Assembly: GCA_014654775.1 (NCBI GenBank)
Contig: JACVZW010000083.1
Span: 104,578-168,577, forward strand
Direction: 5' to 3'
DNA from: Paracoccaceae bacterium
Lineage (GTDB): Bacteria > Pseudomonadota > Alphaproteobacteria > Rhodobacterales > Rhodobacteraceae
Length of the DNA: 64,000 bases
Made by a program: the position numbers and the translations under genes. The notes below the pieces were generated by a model that searched no databases, had not been told where the DNA came from, and worked only from the letters and a program-made list of their open reading frames with translations. Below, piece by piece: positions 61,086-64,000 of this stretch. The stretch's first letter is position 1. Each line of letters begins with the position of its first letter.

Positions 61086-61801
61086 CCACATTGCTGTTCC
61101 GCGACGACGCCTATCTGCGCGAGGCCGAGGCGCAGGTGACCGGCCATACGGCCGAAGGCGGTATCCTCTGCGACCGCACCGTGTTCTATGCCACCGGCGG
61201 CGGGCAGCCCGGCGATTCCGGTCGTCTGGTCTGGGAGGGCGGGCGGCTCTCGGTTGCCACGGCGGTGAAGGCCGAAGGCGGGCAGGTGGCACTGGTTCCT
61301 GCGGAACCCTCGGCTATGCCCCCGATCGGGGCAAGGGTCATCCAGAGCCTCGACTGGGACCGCCGCCACCGGCACATGCGCGTGCACACGGCGCTGCACC
61401 TTTTGTCGGTGGTGATCCCCCTGCCTGTAACGGGGGGGCAGATCGGGGCAGAGCGGGGACGACTAGACTTCGACATGCCCGACGCGCCCGAGGATGTGCA
61501 GATGCTCGAGGATCGGCTGAACGCGTTGATCGGGCTGGATCTTTCGGTGACGGAAAGCTGGATCACGGATGAGGAGTTGGCCGCCAATCCGGGGCTGGTG
61601 AAGACCATGTCGGTGATGCCGCCGATGGGGCAGGGCAGGGTCCGGCTGGTGCGGATCGGGACCGGGACCACGCAGGTGGACCTGCAGCCCTGCGGTGGTA
61701 CGCATGTGGCGCGTACGGGTGAGATCGGCCGCGTGACGATCGGGAAGATCGAGAAGAAGGGCCGCCAGAACCGACGCGTCACCCTTTCTCTGACGGAGTG
61801 A
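61082..61801 (+). CDS. alaX: Trans-editing alanyl-tRNA deacylase (AlaX)
   Basis: A 239-residue stand-alone relative of the AlaRS editing domain that hydrolyses Ser- or Gly-mischarged tRNA-Ala. Zinc ligands: His102-x3-His106 in VHTALHLL and Cys204-x3-His208 in CGGTHVA. The N-terminal part FRDDAYLREAEAQVTGHTAEGGILCDRTVFYATGGGQPGDSG matches AlaX-M with its additional glycine-rich strand. Third gene of the cysK-mscS-alaX operon by ATGA overlap; about 70 bp before tRNA-Ser. Confidence 0.92.
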   Translation: MTTLLFRDDAYLREAEAQVTGHTAEGGILCDRTVFYATGGGQPGDSGRLVWEGGRLSVATAVKAEGGQVALVPAEPSAMPPIGARVIQSLDWDRRHRHMRVHTALHLLSVVIPLPVTGGQIGAERGRLDFDMPDAPEDVQMLEDRLNALIGLDLSVTESWITDEELAANPGLVKTMSVMPPMGQGRVRLVRIGTGTTQVDLQPCGGTHVARTGEIGRVTIGKIEKKGRQNRRVTLSLTE

Positions 61802-61870
61802 AGGGCGACGTCGCGGGGTCCCTTCCGCCCCCTTGCGCCCCCCGCGCGCAGGCCTTAAGGAGTGCGCCAC

Positions 61871-61960
61871 GGACAGTTGGCCGAGTGGTCGAAGGCGCAC
61901 GCCTGGAAAGTGTGTAGGCGGGGAACCGTCTCGAGGGTTCGAATCCCTCACTGTCCGCCA
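61871..61960 (+). tRNA. tRNA-Ser (anticodon GGA), CCA encoded
   Basis: A 90-nt class II tRNA: acceptor GGACAGT/ACTGTCC, anticodon stem CACGC/GTGTG with loop CTGGAAA, long variable arm (TAGGCGGGGAACCGTCTC), T-arm GAGGGTTCGAATCCCTC, discriminator G, encoded CCA at 61958-61960. Its 3' end adjoins an integrase gene, so it is the likely attachment site. Confidence 0.96.
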
Positions 61961-62042
61961 TCTAAACTGATCTTTATCCTTTTAGATCAAAGGCTTAGGT
62001 GGGGATCGTGGGTTGCCTCAGGTAACACACGAGGTGACACAA

Positions 62043-63431
62043 ATGATTCTGTTGTTCGAAGCAGGGGCCTATCGGGTCATGTGCAAACACGTGCAACTAA
62101 AGGGAAATGTTTACTACTATCGGCGTCGGGTCCCTGAGGACGTTCGGTCCCTTCACAAGCGGCTGGGCAGGGGGCCTCAAGAGCAACTGTTCTTCAGCCT
62201 AAAGACCACTGACAAGGCTGAAGCCTGCCGCCGTGCCGATGCCCATACACGGCGTCTTGATGCCCTTTGGAGGTCACATCGTGACGGCCACACGAACAAG
62301 GCGGACGTCCTTGCTGCACTAGCTACCCTTGAGTTGGCTGGGTTCAGTCCCGGCGATGCCGTTAAGTATCCCGACAATCCGGCAGTGGATGTCTTCTTGG
62401 TTCGGCTCATCGGACAAAGCGAACCAGATGAACCGCCAATCAAGCCCACGCCGCAAGAGAAGCTCATTATCGACCTGCTCTATGGGGAACCTGTCCCCAA
62501 GATGTTGAGCGATGCCAAGGAAAAGCACTTCGAACTCGGCAAGGGTCCCAAGGGCAAGGTGGCTGAGAAGCAGTTTGAAAGGGCATGGAACATCCTCCTA
62601 GCCGTCACTGGCGACATCCCACTGGACCAGATCAAGCGCGAGCATGGCAACGAGTTCGTGCGGCGTCTGGTGAAGCAGGGGGTGGGACCAGAGACGATCA
62701 AGCGATACCTGGCCCAAATCCGGCCCGTCATTCGGACGGGCATACTCGAATTTGAGCTAAACAAGCCAAACCCCTTTGATGGCTTGGTGATCCCTAACCG
62801 ACAGGAGGGGCAGCGAAAGCCACGTGACACGTTCCAAGTCGCTGAAGTCGCTGCCATTCAAGTGGCTGCAAGGGGAATGGACGACGAGCGGCGCTGGGTG
62901 ATCTCAATGCTCTCTGACAGCATGGCAAGGCTGGCAGAAATCCTTGGCTTGGCAAAGGCTGACGTGCAGCTTGAGGCTGACGTCCCCCACATCATCATCC
63001 GCCCCAACGCCTACCGTGGGCTAAAGACCCCGCAATCCGAGCGGCGCGTTCCTTTGGTCGGCGAGGCCCTCTCGGCTGCAAGAAGAGCGATGGAGACAGA
63101 AGGCGATGCACTGTTCCCATCAATCCTGCCCAAAGAGCGGGGGAAAGACTTCTCGGCTGGTGCTGTGTCGGCTGCGCTAAACAAGTGGCTGAAGGAGCGC
63201 GGCCTCGCCGTTGAAGGGCAAACCCTGCACAGCTTCCGGCACACGATGCGTGATAGATTGCGTGATGTCGAAGCGCCCAAGGACCTGATTGACCGTATAG
63301 GTGGCTGGTCCGGTGGCACCGTTGGTGAGAGCTACGGCAAAGGCCACAGCCTGTCTCTGATGCAGTTTTATATGCAGAAGACGGTGATCGGCGCAAACGA
63401 CGACGACATGGCAGTTCAGTCGGCTGCCTGA
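62043..63431 (+). CDS. Tyrosine-recombinase integrase of a tRNA-Ser island
   Basis: A 462-residue site-specific recombinase. N-terminal arm-binding and SAM-like core regions (about 1-250; KGNVYYYRRRVPEDVRSL, EAEKQFER-type middle), catalytic domain about 265-450: Arg296 (SMARLAEILGL), Lys328 (YRGLKTPQSERRVPL), His396-x2-Arg399 (LHSFRHT), Trp422 (GGWSG) and nucleophile Tyr431 (GESYG). The set is complete, so the enzyme could be active. ATG 62043 has GAGGTG 6-7 nt upstream. It begins 83 bp after tRNA-Ser and points away from it, the usual layout of an island's left end. Codon use is less GC-biased than neighbouring genes. Confidence 0.9.
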   Translation: MILLFEAGAYRVMCKHVQLKGNVYYYRRRVPEDVRSLHKRLGRGPQEQLFFSLKTTDKAEACRRADAHTRRLDALWRSHRDGHTNKADVLAALATLELAGFSPGDAVKYPDNPAVDVFLVRLIGQSEPDEPPIKPTPQEKLIIDLLYGEPVPKMLSDAKEKHFELGKGPKGKVAEKQFERAWNILLAVTGDIPLDQIKREHGNEFVRRLVKQGVGPETIKRYLAQIRPVIRTGILEFELNKPNPFDGLVIPNRQEGQRKPRDTFQVAEVAAIQVAARGMDDERRWVISMLSDSMARLAEILGLAKADVQLEADVPHIIIRPNAYRGLKTPQSERRVPLVGEALSAARRAMETEGDALFPSILPKERGKDFSAGAVSAALNKWLKERGLAVEGQTLHSFRHTMRDRLRDVEAPKDLIDRIGGWSGGTVGESYGKGHSLSLMQFYMQKTVIGANDDDMAVQSAA

Positions 63432-63486
63432 CTAACTCCTTTTACAGGCTAGGGCAGGGAGGCATTCCTGTCCGGATCAAGGTTGA

Positions 63487-63690
63487 ATGCAGGGGTTTGC
63501 ATTGGACGGATCAAACGGATGGCGTTCCCAGAAGACAGCCTTGGGGCATCTGAGGGAACATCTGGAAAACGCGCGAATGGCAGAGTTCGTCTTCGTCCCG
63601 GCGACGGACGAGGCAAAGGCGCTGATGACGTTGCCCCCGACCTTTATCCAGCGTGAGCGAGACTCCGGGTTTGAGTTTTACCTGTTTGGG
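63487..63690 (+). CDS. Hypothetical protein, 3' end fused into an IS fragment
   Basis: A frame from ATG 63487 encodes about 68 residues (MQGFALDGSNGWRSQKTALG, then LENARMAEFVFVPATDEAKA and FIQRERDSGFEFYLFGW). Past about 63690 the reading frame runs antisense through a transposase remnant to a stop at 63757-63759. The gene was probably truncated by IS insertion. I do not recognise the family; its place behind an integrase suggests island cargo. Confidence 0.45.
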
Positions 63691-63868
63691 TGGGTTGGGC
63701 AACGGGGGCTGGCGCGGAGCTTTGCGCGTTGCGCAGCGTCAGGCCCCGTTGCGGGGTGAAGATTTGGGCGAACTCGGCAGGCGTCTGCCAGCCAAGGCGC
63801 GAGTGCGGGCGTTCGGTGTTGTAGTCCGAGCGCCAGGCCGCGAGCGTGGCGCGGGCGTGGTTCAGGGA
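63644..63868 (-). mobile_element. IS3-family transposase C-terminal fragment (minus strand)
   Basis: Minus-strand translation SLNHARATLAAWRSDYNTER, PHSRLGWQTPAEFA and a tail TPQRGLTLRNAQSSAPAPVA is the C-terminus of an IS3-type OrfB (W-R-x-D-Y-N-x-x-R-P-H-S-x-L-G). Homology stops abruptly at 63868, where a second IS fragment of opposite orientation begins. Confidence 0.75.
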
Positions 63869-63948
63869 AGCGCAAGCACACCAACAACGGCATGCTGTCG
63901 CCCGTTGACTTCGAAGCCAGGCAGCAGACACTGAACGAGGCAGGCTGA
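63868..63948 (+). mobile_element. Second IS3-type transposase C-terminal fragment and right end
   Basis: Plus strand: KRKHTNNGMLSPVDFEARQQ and then TLNEAG to TGA at 63946-63948, the C-terminus of another IS3-type transposase. The following CCGCTCCGGGTTTGCCGGAG (63951-63970) contains an imperfect inverted repeat typical of the region just inside such an IS end. The remainder of this element is missing to the left. Confidence 0.7.
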
Positions 63949-64000
63949 ACCGCTCCGGGTTTGCCGGAGGCTGATTTTGGTTAGTTACGCGGCTATTGGT

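Noticed and set aside
1..64000. CRISPR array
   Set aside because: No regularly spaced direct repeats with variable spacers were seen; the short tandem repeats at 16941 have no spacers.

Overview
The window is a GC-rich bacterial chromosome segment that reads as Alphaproteobacteria, order Rhodobacterales (Rhodobacter/Gemmobacter/Tabrizicola-like). The evidence is gene order and RNA features: ribE-ribBX-ribH-nusB, coxB-ctaB-coxF-ctaG-ctaE-surf1-thrC-M16 peptidase, the trgAB tellurite pair, a photolyase-cfa pair, a circularly permuted two-piece tmRNA, and a tRNA-His without G-1/C73. Most of it is core chromosome with many 4-base ATGA/GTGA overlaps. Accessory material sits at two tRNA loci and around IS scars. 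I saw no CRISPR array, rRNA operon, replication origin or complete prophage.

Layout. 0-0.7 kb: end of sdhE and a MarR-type regulator. 0.7-5.3 kb: a leftward capsule export group (kpsS, an OPX lipoprotein, kpsC). 5.5-9 kb: riboflavin genes and nusB. 9-10.7 kb: a small membrane protein with a stop-broken tandem paralogue, and mmcB behind a perfect LexA box. 10.8-11.5 kb: tRNA-His and an integrase remnant, then a fatty acid desaturase. 13.1-16.2 kb: a TPP-riboswitch operon thiM-thiE-thiD-SDR. 16.6-19.7 kb: a small protein divergent from a 7TMR-DISM sensor kinase/response regulator pair, with three 10-bp repeats between them. 19.8-24.1 kb: IS3 remnant, MltB-type lytic transglycosylase, three Tad-like surface genes, tRNA-Glu. 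24.2-28 kb: 5-oxoprolinase genes pxpABC and a glycerate kinase. 28-32 kb: convergent tex and tldD. 32.2-42.2 kb: cytochrome oxidase assembly cluster, thrC, M16 peptidase, acetyltransferase, MBL-like protein and an FAD oxidoreductase.

42.2-43.8 kb holds a cluster of three perfect palindromes, permuted ssrA with its own promoter, and a polyamine-type ABC binding protein. 44-51 kb: acuI, a class V aminotransferase, photolyase, cfa, trgA and trgB. 51.3-54.6 kb: an oxidoreductase/epimerase/GntR sugar module enclosed by two 46-bp direct repeats. 54.7-61.8 kb: an SpuC-like aminotransferase, a low-complexity acidic secreted protein, cysK, a large MscS channel and AlaX. From tRNA-Ser(GGA) at 61.9 kb onward an integrase and IS fragments mark the left end of a genomic island that leaves the window.

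The least explained signals are non-coding. They are the three loop-less palindromes beside ssrA, a compound 3'-end repeat seen after tex, tldD and acuI, the 46-bp direct repeats around the sugar module, the tandem 10-bp repeats before the two-component system, and the doubled TTACGTAA palindrome before the glycerate kinase gene. No single large undescribed system was identified. Family assignments come from reading motifs and from memory of the families; no database search was run.
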